Below are positions 24,184 through 36,800 of a stretch of DNA of 64,000 bases, piece after piece. Each line of letters begins with the position of its first letter. Position 1 is the first letter of the stretch. A program made the translations under genes and the position numbers. The DNA is taken from assembly GCA_013399305.1 (NCBI GenBank), contig VXAI01000013.1, positions 2,719,833-2,783,832 of the forward strand. The letters run 5' to 3'. Below the pieces are notes generated by a model. It was not told the origin of the DNA. It saw only the letters and a list, made by a program, of their open reading frames with translations, and ran no database searches. This stretch comes from Rostratula benghalensis (taxonomy: Eukaryota > Chordata > Aves > Charadriiformes > Rostratulidae).

Positions 24184-24878
24184 TAGAATCATAGAATTGT
24201 CTAGGTTGGAAGGGACCTTTAAGATCATCTAGTCCAACCATCAATGTAATTCTAATAAAAAAAACCCTAAACCATATCTCTAAGCACTATGTCTACCTGT
24301 CTTTTAAATTCCTCCACAGATGGTGCCTCAGCCACTTCCATGGGCAGCCTGTTCCAATGCTTAGTAACATTTTCAGTGTAAAAATTTTTCCCCAATATCC
24401 AATTCGAACCTCCTCTGGTGCAACTTGAGTCCATTTCCTCTTATCTTATTGCCTATGACTCGAGAGAAGAGACCTACCCCTGCCTCTCTACAACCTCCTC
24501 TCAGGTAGCTGTAAAGAGCAATGAGATTTCCCCTCAGCTTCCTTTTCTCTGGACTGAACAACCTCAGCTCCCTCAGCCTCTCCTCATAAGACTTACTCTC
24601 CAGATCCCTCACCAACTTTGTTGTCCCCTCTGGACCTGCTGCAGCACCTCAATGTCTTTTTTGTGGTAAGGGGTCCAAAACTGGACACAGTACTCGAGAG
24701 CTGAGTACAGGGAGGGCAATCACCCCCCAGTCCTACTCACCACACTGTTCCTGATACAGGCCAGGATGCTGATGGCCTTCTTGGCCACCTGGGCACACTG
24801 CTGCCTCATATTCAGCCAACAGTTAACCAACACCCCCAAGTCCTTTTCTGCCAGGCAGCTCTCCAGCAACCACAAACG
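24184..24878 (-). mobile_element. CR1 LINE 3' fragment
   Basis: The plus strand starts agaatcatagaat, then ggttggaagggacctttaag and ctagtccaacc. These are the reverse complement of a clear CR1 3' end. The whole 3' UTR and ORF2 tail follow: 'ggcagcctgttccaatgctt', 'ccaatatccaattcgaacc', 'ctctctacaacctcctctcag', 'cctcagcctctcctcataag', 'cctgatacaggccagg' and 'ggcacactgctgcctcat'. It stops near 'caggcagctctccagcaac'. On the minus strand, 24373-24615 encodes a recognisable but frameshifted ORF2 tail ([21 protein letters not shown]). It is the same type of CR1 as the 16.9 kb copy and serves as the uninverted reference for it. It is inactive. Confidence 0.96.
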
Positions 24879-27800
24879 TAATATAGGTGATATCTCACAG
24901 CCAAGGTAGAAATTAACATAACTGAGAGTAACAACAAAATTTCTCATAGTGACTCTATCTGAGGATTGTAGGCACCAGCTTCCCAGAGATCAGGTGACTG
25001 AAATCTGTGGATCTGCATTCTTGTGCCACATCAACCATTTACATTAACCAAGAAACTTCTTCTGGGCTCAAATTTCTTTATGAAATGCCCCACAAAGAGA
25101 TGTATTGAAGGGAAGGAAAAAAGAGGAATCTGTCATTTGTCCTCCCTCCTCTTTTTCCTGGAATTAAAGGTAAGCTTTGGCCTGGATCACATGATAAAAG
25201 TAAGGAATGCGGAGACTCACATATGTACTCTAGTTCATGCTTAAACCACCAGAACAGTATTACCTGACTCCTTTTTCTGAGTCTGAGGTCCTGTCCCTCA
25301 GCCAAGAGTGTTTATAAAATTAGTTGTGGACTGAGAGGACACAAAACTGTGGAGATGGGTCACTAACCCACTAAGTCCTGCAAGATGAAGCATTTCTTTC
25401 TTTCTAGCCAGCAGACAGTTCTGCTGCACCTTGACTCTTTTTGTTTAGAAAAACAGGTATGGTCTTAGAAATCTTTATCTCAAATGCAGGATGGTCTTCT
25501 AGACTATTTTATTCCCAAATAATATTATGGACTGTTTTATTTAAAGCAACCTCCAGGAACTCAAGTACTGTTTTGAGCACAGTGTCACAAATTCAGTGCC
25601 CCAAGGACCCTCTAAGAAAGCCTATTCCAATCACAAAATACAACTTTTCAACACAAATTTTCCCCGAAGTGAGATTCATTCTCTTGAAATACAAATAACA
25701 TTTACTTTTTCTTCATTTTGTCTGTAACTTGCCACTTTTAACCTCAGATTTCATTCTCACCAGAGAAGGTGTGGTTCCATGCCTAAAGCCAAGGGCAAGA
25801 AGTGAATAGTTTCGGTCATTTTCATGACACAAAGCCAGTGACTTTGTCTGTAATACCAGGAAAAGCAGTGTCTACTCTCTTATTCTCTTATTTTTATGAG
25901 AAGTAGAGGTATTTTTCAATGTTTAATTGCAAGTTTGTGTTATACAGCTTTATGTTATACATACATATGCACAGCTATATGCTATGCAAGCTTTTGTAAA
26001 ATGCTTTGATATTTCTGGGAAAAAAACATAGTCTGTAAATGCCATCTTCAGGTATACAGATACTTAACTGAATCATTCTTTCCTTCTCTTTCACCCCTAA
26101 AAATAAGAGTTTCATTCTTGTTTCATTAGCAAAGTTTCATTTTTACAATTAAGTCTTTATTGTTACACACATGAACTCCCAAAGAAACAGACTGTCATTT
26201 TAAGAAATTTTGTCTCCTTTCCAACAATGCACATAAAACATTTTTAATTTTTCTTTTTGAGGAAAAAAAAAAGAAAGAATATTGTGGAACCACTTTTTAG
26301 GCCTTCAGGATACCCAGAGCTCTTCCTGAAAAAAGAAATTTCCTGGAAAAGGGATTTCCTGGAAGAGAAATTAATCATCGCAAACCTTTTTCTCATGTGA
26401 ACAGTCTCCAGTCAAGTAAGATTTTCTGCAAAATTATTGGAGAAAACTTTGATATTCTTATTAATAATAGGTTCTGAGGAAAGTATTACTCAATGCAGGA
26501 TTCTGAAAAAGTAAGGTTACTAGAGTCAGAACTATTTATGCAGCCTGTCCAGGATAATTTATCAGAAAATGTTTTTAAATTTAGGCAGAAACAAAATGCA
26601 AACAATGAACGCTATTAATTCCAGAGGAGACAAAAAAACATAAAAACTTGCTTTTACATATCTCTTTTACTGCCAAGTGGATACTATCACAATATCACTG
26701 CACACAGGGGTTTTATCTTCGGCATTTCACCCTGATTTTAAAAGCATTGTACTTTATGTATCAATAAATTTAGAACCATTACATTAGAAAATTGAGGGTT
26801 TCTTTATATATTTGAGTATGAAATTAAGCTATTGAAATAACTTGAACATTTTAGAAAGGGATGCCATATTTTAAGAAACATAGAACAAGCCATTAGTTAA
26901 CATAAGCATTTTAAAAACAACTCAACCAATGAGGATGGAACTTGTTTTAAAAGCCTTGAAAAGCCCATGATTTATGATCTCTGTCAAAAGGCATTACACA
27001 TTTTTACAGTTCCTATTCAGATCAGCATATTTCTAATCTCATAATGTAGCATGGAAATGAACTGCTTGGATTTCTCCATTTTGCATTTCTGTTTGCAGTC
27101 CAACACATTCTTTTAGGAACATGAAGTTCCATATGTCTCTCTTCATTAACTCAACAGTAAATCAAGACATGTTGTCTAAAGCCTTTACTGTTCTCTTCCA
27201 TTTCTAGATGTTATTGTACCATTGGGTGTTATACAGTCTCTAAAGAATGAGGTCTCTAAACAGTTATTTCAGGTGTGTATGCCATTAAAATCAATAACTA
27301 TACTAAATATTCAGAAAGATCAAGGCAAAAGCTAAATGAACTTCTGTGAGGTTTGGGAGTTTCAGTTATAAACCAACCACATCAAACACTTGATGGTATT
27401 TATTATTTGCAGTTTATTCTAGTATATCAATAATATCCTTCTTGTGATAGCTGAAAAGGGGGGTTGAAGTTCCAATTTTTCTCAAGTCACTATCAAGCCT
27501 CCTGACATCTTTACACAGAACTGTGATTAGCAGAACCCACTAATTCCAGTATTTCAGAGAGGTCTGATATTTAAATACCTGTAAAGTTGGTAACCTGCAA
27601 CAGGTACCCATGCATACTTAACAAAGAATAATGATGAGCTAGTTAATCACAGGGAGGAGTTTTATGGAAGTATTTTGTAGCTCCTACAAATACTTCCATT
27701 TTAGCAGATATTTACCTTCCTATCAATTTCGTGCTTGCACACACAGAGGCTCACAGGCAGTTTCAACAATATGGAGCTGTTTATGGTATAACGTCAGCCT

Positions 27801-30800
27801 TCAATTCATTGTACCAAAGAAAGATTTGGAGAGTGTGTTCTTTGTAAATTCCTTCTGCAATACCAAGTTTCTCTCAGCTGTTTCATTGCTGTTTCATCTG
27901 CTCCAATCAGATATGATTCCTGGTTTTTGGAGGACCACAACATTTGTTTCAGTGCTATCACACAGCTCACCACACCAGTGTTTGCTACAGGTGAGGCATG
28001 TGACTTGTGGCTATTCTCATGCTTCCAGAGAATGTTAAAAGGAACAACTCCACCACAAGCAAGGAAATAAGGCAAATAGTTTTAAACAATAATTCCTAAA
28101 AGAATCTTTAAAATTCTGTGAGCTGTATTTTTAATTTTCAGACCTTTCCTCACATAGGAATGTTTTGTCCAAGTCTGTTATGGATCTGTAGTGTTCTTCT
28201 CTGGAAGGCAACCACCCGTGCAGTATGTCAGGCACTCTGGTTTGGCTTTGACAAGGTTAAAGAGGGGCAGGAATCCAACTGAAATGAAAGCTGAAATCAG
28301 ACTTGGTTGAAGTTGCCTGCTGGGAAGAATGCTGTGGGTGAGGAAAGACCACTCTCAAAAGAGGGCAATCACAGCACAACATTAGCTAAACACAAAAGTT
28401 AGACAGGGTGATAGTGCTACTGCTGTCCTAACAATGGCAAATCCAATTACTTCTATGGAGCTCTCATTAGGACTTAGGATAATGGAAACAAATCCAAGCT
28501 TTCAATACACTTTCACAGAGCACAGAGTGTAGTTTAAGCCAGTTTATCAGCCTGAATAATTAGGATCCTCACTGTAGTCAGCACTGTACCTACCATTTTT
28601 CTATGTGGTCTTTTTCACTGTGTCAGCCTTAAAGGCTTCCTTGTTTCTTTTTTTCTTTTACAGTAAAGAATTTTCTCTCCTTGTTGCTACATCAACCACT
28701 CAGTTTCTCAAAGATCCTCCAAAAATTAAACTCTCCCCCAGACTCAAAAGTCAGTGAAAGTTGAGGACATCCACTTAATTAAAAGTGCTGATCTTAACTG
28801 TGCCAAGAGCAACAGTGGTACCCAAAACAGCAGATGAGAATCAAACTGAAAACAGAACCATTTGTGGCTCAAACACAGTCTCTTCTCAGCTCTGCTGTTA
28901 TTCACAGAATCCATCGACCCTTGGTTATGTGGCATTTCCAGCCCTTACCCACTAATGGAAGGGGTGCATTTAGCAGCTCCATTGTCTAGTTTATTGCTTT
29001 TGGGTTTAAATGTGAGCTCGTACCTCACAGAAATGACCTATAATAAAATGAGATAACCTATATTAGCATAGCTTTCAAGATGTCTTTCTAAGTTATCCTA
29101 ACAGAAGGTTTTGTGAGGACAGTCAAAAAGGCAAGCCCAGAGTTGTGAAGAAAATGGTGGAGTAGAGTTGGATTTCTGCATCATCAGAAGTCCCTATCAC
29201 CTCAGCAAAATGACAAATACAGTCTCCACAGAGATCCAGCATGCACAGAATAGTGAAAAGATCTTGAGGGAAAGCAGTCTCATCAGAAGGTCAGTTCACT
29301 GAGCAGCGAGAATGCCAGAGAAAGGCTTCTCTGCCTTTCCCCACCCACAAGGGGAGAACCGAAATTCTGCAGTGTAATAGTCTTCCTTCACTCCAAGTTT
29401 AGACATAGAGCTCTTCAGCTTTCTGTTGTTCGCTGCAAAGATGTGGAGGCCTGACAATGGGACACTCCTGTCCTTAAAGATAAGGGACAGTAAAGAGCAA
29501 CTAAAACATAAATAACATCCTCCATCCCTGGATTGTTGCCAAGATACTTATGGAAAACTCCTACTGTCACAAAAGAACAGAGCAAAGGCAGCAAGGGGGA
29601 AGCAGTCCCACCTGTGAAACCTGTTTATTACATATCAGGTTATTAATTCACTGCTAAGGGAAAGTGACTTTGCCACTGGAGCACAAGGAGGAGGGAGCAC
29701 AATGAGGCAAATGGACAAAAGACTTCAAAATATGTGCTGTTAATGCAAAAAAGATAATGAGCCCATCATTTAATGTAAGCGTTTCTGGAAAGGGATCTGT
29801 GTTAAGAGATATTTTCTTTTTGCAATCTAGGATTGCTCATTTTCAGCCAACAATGTGGTCAAAGCTGGAAAATTGAGCTTTATAAGACCTTAAGAATGAC
29901 ATTATAGTTATAACAAACAGTGTTTCTATCCTTCCTTCTTCCTTTGTCTTGCATTGAGGAAATATAGTACATGCACATGGACAGCTGTACCTGCAAGTTG
30001 TTACATTTCATTTGTGTTGCCTCTATTCACAGGCCCCTTGCTTATAAGATAGAATTGGACAGGTTTATTCTGTTGGAATTTTATAGGCAATATAATTTTT
30101 TTTTTAAGTCTTGCCTGTACTGTCTTGCCCTGTCTTGAAAATGCAATCTGCATTAACAGGATTTTGTAGGAAGGAACATCTAAATCAATAAGGTGAACCT
30201 AAAACACACCCCAGGATTTGTGCATTCATTTTTGGCTAAGTAACTGGAGAGCACAGCAAAGCTTTTTTGCATGCCAGCCTCTTTTATCTTCAAACAGATC
30301 CACAAATGGATTATTTATAGATGTGACAGCAGCCCTCTGAGTAAAGCATAAAGGGCAGAGATTACAAAAGATTGATTTCCACAGCTCGTTACTGCCATAA
30401 ACCTATAACCCAAGCAGATGCACATGGGAGAATTCTTTTCCTTAGGTCAGCTGTTTATTTCTGGTACATGCTTACAAATCTCTGGGGAGGACTAAAAGGA
30501 CATCCATAGAGTACAGTTTGAAAGGGACAGTAAAGAAGTAATGTTGCTGTAGTTTCCTCCAATGTTTGTCTCCATTTCATGAATCACTGTGATTAACCCA
30601 GAGAAGAGGTCCGTTTCTACCTGTACTGTAAGCCATAGGCATACTTGTATGTGGAAACAGCACCACAAGCCTTGTATTGAGTGTCTTATCTACCAAATTC
30701 ACAAAATTTATGAAAATAAGCAGAATGAATTTACAGAGGGATTTCAGGTTGTTGCTCTATTCAGTTTGATGAGTAGAACACAGACAGGAGTTTTTTCCAT

Positions 30801-33379
30801 CTCATTCCCATGTACAGTGAAAATTTATAACATAAGACACCCCTAAATCTAAAATAATATAGAGTTGGACATAACTCCAATTTCTCACTTCATATAAATG
30901 CTTTTTATGAACTTAAGACAGTAAGGTATCCCCGCTAGGGTCAAATAAATGACAGCCAACAGTGCTATGTCCTGCTCTCACTATACGTTTAATGGAACAC
31001 CTTCATGATTATACCAGTACAAGTCTTCATTTTCATTTTAGAACGTCTCATCTTTCCTATTTGAATAGTTATAAATACACTCCTTATAAGAAAAGTATCC
31101 ATCCTGCCAATTTTAATTGATTCAACTTTTCAACAGGTTCAATTCCTCCCTTTGCCAATTTGTTCCTTAGAAGTCAAGGAAGCCGAGAGTAAAAAAAAAA
31201 GCAAACTAAACTTCTTACTGTTTGTAAGATAACTCCTCTACAGAATCAAAACTAAAATCACTAAGTGTTCAGAGTCTGCTGTCAGCTGACAAAAAGATAT
31301 TTCTATTCCCTTTATAAACAGAATCCTTAACAGGCTGCTTTGTTCGTGCATTTGTTACAGTTTTCTCCAGTCTGCTTAGTTCAGGCATAGATCCCAGAAT
31401 GCATAAGGTATGGTCTTCATTCATGGTATCCTAAACATAGGAAGAAATCAATACATTCAGCTTTCCCCTTCTGAGCTAAAGAAGCAGTGCCTAATTGCTA
31501 CAAGCAGTCTTCTGTCAGTCTGCTGCCAAACCATCACTCTGCAATGCTACAAACACCTTAAACACAACCCACTCAGCAACATAAGCAATTATATTGAAAG
31601 TTAGTAGATATTCTTCCATCTCCACTTTGAATACAAATCACAGCTTCTAATTTAGCAGCTAGCCTCTTGAGAGACACACACACGCAGAGGGGGGATAAAA
31701 AAAAAGGAAAAGAAAGAAAAACCAACATAAGGGCAGCTGCTTTTGTGGCCAAAACTCTGCAGCTCACATTCCTATGGAGAGCATCAATCCAGTATCAGCA
31801 GGGCTCTTCCACTTCACACAGAGGCCAATTCGTAGTTATAAGTGTTTTCAGAACAAAATCAGTCAGAGTGCTGTACTAAAATAATGATCTAGGCCCTACT
31901 GCATTTTGGCTCATATTTCTTGTGCTAAGACAGCTCCTCATTATTACTTCTTTTTTTTCTTAATAAAAAGTTTGTAGACTTTGAGGGGGAGTAGGGAGAG
32001 GGAAGAGAGGAAGGGACTGTGTAATCACCTCAAACTGCCCATATGTGACAGCTGTGAATTTAACTCTCCTCTTCATGTACTAAGTAGGTATTCAGCAGTT
32101 CTGGACATTAAGCCCCCCACAGTCACTTTCTTAGCCTAAAAAATTCATGACAGCTGCTACAATTAAGCAAGGTACCTTCAGCAGACATGCTTAATACAGT
32201 GTCTAGGTGGCTTTGATCAAATATAATTGTACTTCATGTGAATAAATGTACTCATTGTGGAGAAAAACACTACCATCTTGCTTTCCAAGGCTATGTGCCT
32301 TTATATATATTAACTGTGTGCAAATAACTACTGGCCCTCCCGAAAATTTATCAGCGAGTTAACATGTAGTAACATGCTAACTTGTGCTTGTGGCCTAAAT
32401 ATTTACAAGCTGCCTAATATTTTTCTCTTCTTCCCTGTTTCCCTCCATTCCTGACTCATTTTCATCTGGAGACATAACTGATAGAGTCACCTTGAATGGA
32501 TAAAAGGAAAAAGTGCACCGAGGGCAACGAGTGGCTGGTTCATTCCTAAATGATAACTGAGTCTGGAAATCCAATTTATATATAGCAGTGAAGAGATATG
32601 GGTTTATAAGACAACTTGGAACATCGCACACAAACAAACAGGAAGCCACTGTTTCCAAGTTTTACTTTGATACTTTCTTTTCTGAAAGCCTTTATAAAGG
32701 CAATATCTAAAAAAAATCATTTTTATTTTCAGAATTTATTGGGCTGAATTGAATTGATAAAATATACTTAGAATTGTCCTTAAAAATACATTAGATTGTA
32801 TTATTGCAGCTACAGTTGGAAATGAAAGGCAAAACTATTGTTGACTCTGAACACAGAATTAACAGAATTCAGTCTAACACAAACCTTTCAAAGATTCCTA
32901 TATGCAGAAAAATAGAGTAAGTCAAATCTCTCACATAACATGTCCATGTCAGACTTCCTAAATAAGCTCTTGTACAAAGACATAATGAATTTTAATTGCT
33001 TGCAAAAAAGGTATAACATGCTGTGCCAGCTATTTCAGACCTGCTTTTTTGTCCCTTCCATTTCGTTTCGATCACCCTGTAAAGAATAAGCTCATATGCA
33101 CAGAGTCATTTTTCTGTTAAATTATTAATTAAAAGATTAATGCACACCTTCAGATCTCCAGTTATGAGTAGTGTTCCAATATCTGTATAGCTTTTAATGA
33201 GGTGAGCAAGAAAAATCCAAAAATTATTCTTTTCTGTGGTCATATTTTCAGTGTTAATAAGAAAATTTAGCATCCACTGAAACACCAGCCTCAAAACCTA
33301 CTGCAAAGTATCACATAGACCAGGTTGAGATACGGAAATAGCCTGCTACAGAAATGTAGAGAAATGGCTAGAAATCTGG
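24879..33379. other. 8.5 kb unique AT-rich sequence
   Basis: No repeat family or gene is recognised. The longest open frame, 124 codons at 27664-28038 on the plus strand, has no recognisable domain, though its distal part (27911-27990) is bordered by good splice-site matches. Also visible are a purine-rich run at 31685-31720, a G-run cluster with G-quadruplex potential at 31985-32015 and an exon-like 66-base open segment on the minus strand at 32491-32556. Confidence 0.5.
31985..32015 (+). other. possible G-quadruplex in a purine-rich tract
   Basis: G-runs of 5, 3, 3 and 3 are separated by loops of about 4, 3 and 10 bases in an otherwise all-purine stretch. This satisfies a loose quadruplex pattern. 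The long last loop makes it weaker than the motif at 42465. Confidence 0.4.
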
Positions 33380-33860
33380 ACTGTGCTGGAACCTGTTGGG
33401 ACGGGTCCAGGGAAGGGCCACAAAGATGATCAGAGGGATGGAGCACCTCTGCTATGAAGACAGGCTGAGAGTGCTGGGGTTGTTCAGCCTGGAGAAGAGA
33501 AGGCTCCGGGGAGACCTTATAGCAGCCTTCCAGTACCTGAAGGGAGCCTACAGGAGAGCTGGAGAGGGACTCTTTGTCAGGAAGTGTACTGACAGGACAA
33601 GGGGTAATGGCTTTAAATTGGAAAAGGCTAGATTTAGGTTAGATATTAGGAAGAAATTCTTTACTGTGAGAGTGGTGAGGCACTGGAACAGGTTGCCCAG
33701 AGAAGTAGTGAATACCCCATCCCTGGAAGTGTTTAAGGCCAGGCTGGATGGGACTTTGAGCAACCTGGTCTAGTGGGATGTGTCCCTGCCCATGGCAGGG
33801 GGTTGGAACTGGATGATCTTTAAGTTGCCTTCCAACTCTTACCATTCTATGATTCTATGA
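33380..33860 (+). mobile_element. CR1 LINE 3' end, youngest-looking copy
   Basis: A clean CR1 tail begins at 'acctgttgggacgggtcc', runs through the ORF2 C-terminal region and short 3' UTR, and ends in CCATTCTATGATTCTATGA, two copies of the CR1 octamer. The 3' UTR contains 'gtgtccctgcccatggcagg', shared with the 49 kb copy, so the two belong to one subfamily. It retains an uninterrupted ORF2 tail, unlike the other copies, which suggests a more recent insertion. It is severely 5'-truncated, as usual for CR1, and so cannot move by itself. Confidence 0.97.
33396..33773 (+). pseudogene. CR1 ORF2 C-terminal remnant (125 codons open)
   Basis: The open frame encodes the domain after the RT thumb of the CR1 polyprotein. 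Residues 10-50 contain [20 protein letters not shown] and [11 protein letters not shown] blocks (here [19 protein letters not shown]). Residues 70-105 contain TRGNGFKL and [19 protein letters not shown], followed by [20 protein letters not shown] to the end. This is the natural ORF2 stop region: the frame closes at the TAG after SNLV, just before the 3' UTR. The endonuclease and polymerase domains are absent because of 5' truncation. The apparent start Met is simply the first one inside the fragment. It is not a host gene. Confidence 0.9.
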
Positions 33861-36800
33861 CATCCCAAGTGTCAGAACAGTTCCTTCACCAAGTAGTCAA
33901 ATCAGAAAGAGATTGCTACATACTACTGCTGCTCCACACCAGTCCCATACTTTACCATGTGCTCATTGTTTCCATTAAACAAATCCACATTACTTCAGTT
34001 GATTGGATATGCAAAATACACCAGTTGTTTCAAGAGGTATTAGGCAAACATTTTAGAGCAAGAATTCCAGTTTGTGGCAGATGTAATTTCATATGTCCAC
34101 CTTCAAAACATCTAAGCAGACGAGCTCTGCCAGTCGTGCTATGCCAACTCTATGGCCAATGCTAAATATCCAGTTTTTTATTTTATTTGTGGCTTCTCTT
34201 TTGAAACATATATTTATTTCACAACATCCCCAGGGCCATCCAGTATCAGATTACCCTTCTAGGCATCCCCAAAGGATTACCTGGCTTGATCTTCAGAGGT
34301 TAGGAAATCTTACAGATAGAAAAAAGGCAAATCGGATGTTAGCCAATACAGAAAGACATAAATGTATTTTTAGATATATTATATTACAGTTCTTACACTG
34401 TGGGCATGACTAATTCCTTTTCTTCTCATTTCTCTAAGCCATTTTGATTTTTTTTTTAATTTTAAAAGACAAATTTTAAATTGCAGCAAAAACAAAGAAG
34501 TCATTGAACTATCATTCTTTCTTTATGCATTACAATTACAGGAAAAATATAATATTACTTTGGGTCATTCTTCTGTGAAAATTCACAGAGTATTAAATAG
34601 CCTTACTTTCAGCGTATGTTGTTTTAAATTGCGTAAGCAACAGATGGTAACAAAGGGTTCTTTTATCCATTCGTGTGTGTGTGTTTTTTAAGTGTTTTAC
34701 TTCTAGTTGCAGAACCTCTAAAATTGAGGCTTTATGTAAGAAATTACATAAAACAGCAGATAGTTAAATTCACCACAGGAAAGAAAGATGAGAAGAAATA
34801 AATATGATAATAGGATGATTTAAAACAGCATGATCTCTTGATTGCAGGCTAAATATTAATACCTCTGTGTTTACTGCCCTAGTGCATGGAGAGAAAACGA
34901 GGACCAGGATGACAGACTGCAGAGAGCTCTCCTGGTGCTCAGCACCCAGGGAGTAGGACCACTATTAATGAGCTGTGGACAAGATTCGATTTGCCCATTC
35001 CTGCCATACAGTAAGGAAGAGGACTTAATTAATGACAAATTATCACTTATTTGATCATGCACATGGCTCTTTGCCACACTCTGAAAATTACTTTTATAGT
35101 CTTAAGTTGCTCTTACTCTTTTGAAAGGTGAGAGGTATTATATATTGACAAAAAACATAAAATCTTGGTTTAAATCTTATTCCATGGTAGAAAGCAAAAA
35201 ATAGCATAACAACAACAAAGGTGGTTTAGCAGATAGGTTTTTGGCTGAATGTAGATTTTCGCTTAGTTTCAGCTACAGAGGCTCCCATCTTTAAGCTATG
35301 CTATATGAAATTCACGTTTTGCCATTAAAGCAGCCTGATAAACTACTAATTAATGCTATTAGCCTTAAATGTCCTCTGAATTTTGTACAGTAAGGCAGCA
35401 CCCATCCCAAATTGTACTTTGATCTTTGATGTAAATGTAAGAAGCATCCTCATGTCCTCCCTTGAGGAACGTAGTCCTGTCACTTTAACTTTACAGTTGA
35501 TGCTGCCTGGGGTTAATATGGTATTGCTCCCAGATGCAATAAAGGAAAAGACTATGTTTTGCTGAGAAAGAGAATTAGACTCACAGTCCCTCCAAATTCT
35601 TGAATTCTAAATGTCTCCTTTGGTATTCTAAATATTTTATTTTGCAACATATTATAAGAAGAAAATTCTTTTCATATTTTTATATTTTTTTATTGTCCGC
35701 AGATAAAACGCAATACATCAATTTAGCCACCAAGTCCCTTTCCCTTTAAGAGTGGCTGCATGGATGACTTATTTTGAAAAGATTCCTTAGAGAACATTTT
35801 GTAAGACAACAATTGTAAATTAAAACACAATTATAATTTATATTGAGTCATTCTGGTCTTTTATGGTCTGACTCTTTATTATAGCTACTATTAGCAACTC
35901 CCTGCAGAGCCTCTTTTTGTAATCAAAATGACAAGTCATATCATCAGTGGTAAACATTGTTTGAAATGTCATAAAACACTTCTTTGACAGAAGCACTTTT
36001 TTAAATTTACAGCCTGTGAGCTTATGCTATCAAAATCAATGAAAATGCTCATCAAATTCAGAGGGCTTCTGATTAGGACAAGAGTCATGTAAATGAGTAA
36101 GAACTGTTTCAAGTGGTATTTTTATACTGATACGAAAATCAAATCCCTCCTTTGTGGATTTGCTCTCTTGGGGTGTGATCCTGCTTTCCAGAGCTGCTTG
36201 TGCACTTCTTCCAATAAGTCCTTAACACAAAACACGTAGGCATACCCAGAAGCATCCCTTCTCCTCCAGTATCTTCCACATGAGTGTCTATACCTAGGTT
36301 TCTACTTGTTCTTCCACGATGTCTCTATAGCCCATGATTCCGGTGCTTCTTTCTGCACAGAGGAACTAATACTGCCACAAATGAAACTGTTCACTGTCAG
36401 CTTAGACTTCCTTGTACCCTGATGGCCACAGAGTTCTTTGGTGAAGTGAAAGTCCAGGATATCTTTCTCTTTAGAAAAAATTATGAATTCAGACCTAGGT
36501 CTCCCACAGCTGTGTAAGTCCTCTAGTCCGTTACGTTACTCAAAAGAGATGGTAACTGATTCTTGACTACAAACCAAACATAGCACCCTCAGTGTGTAAT
36601 CCATGACGTAACAAATCAAGTCCTTCCAGGGTCTCATGCTTAGTTTATACGCTTCTCTTTCAGCCTTTAAGACACAACGGATCTTGTATGGGGACTTCCT
36701 ATTTCTGAAGAGCAACATGATGGCCAGTGAACTGCCATCATATGGCAACTTTAGTCCTGAGTCACCTGCAGGTTCAAATACTCCCCCCTTGTCCCCGCTC

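Noticed and set aside
33396..33773. 125-codon open frame as a host gene
   Set aside because: The whole frame is the CR1 ORF2 C-terminus followed by the CR1 3' UTR and terminal octamers.
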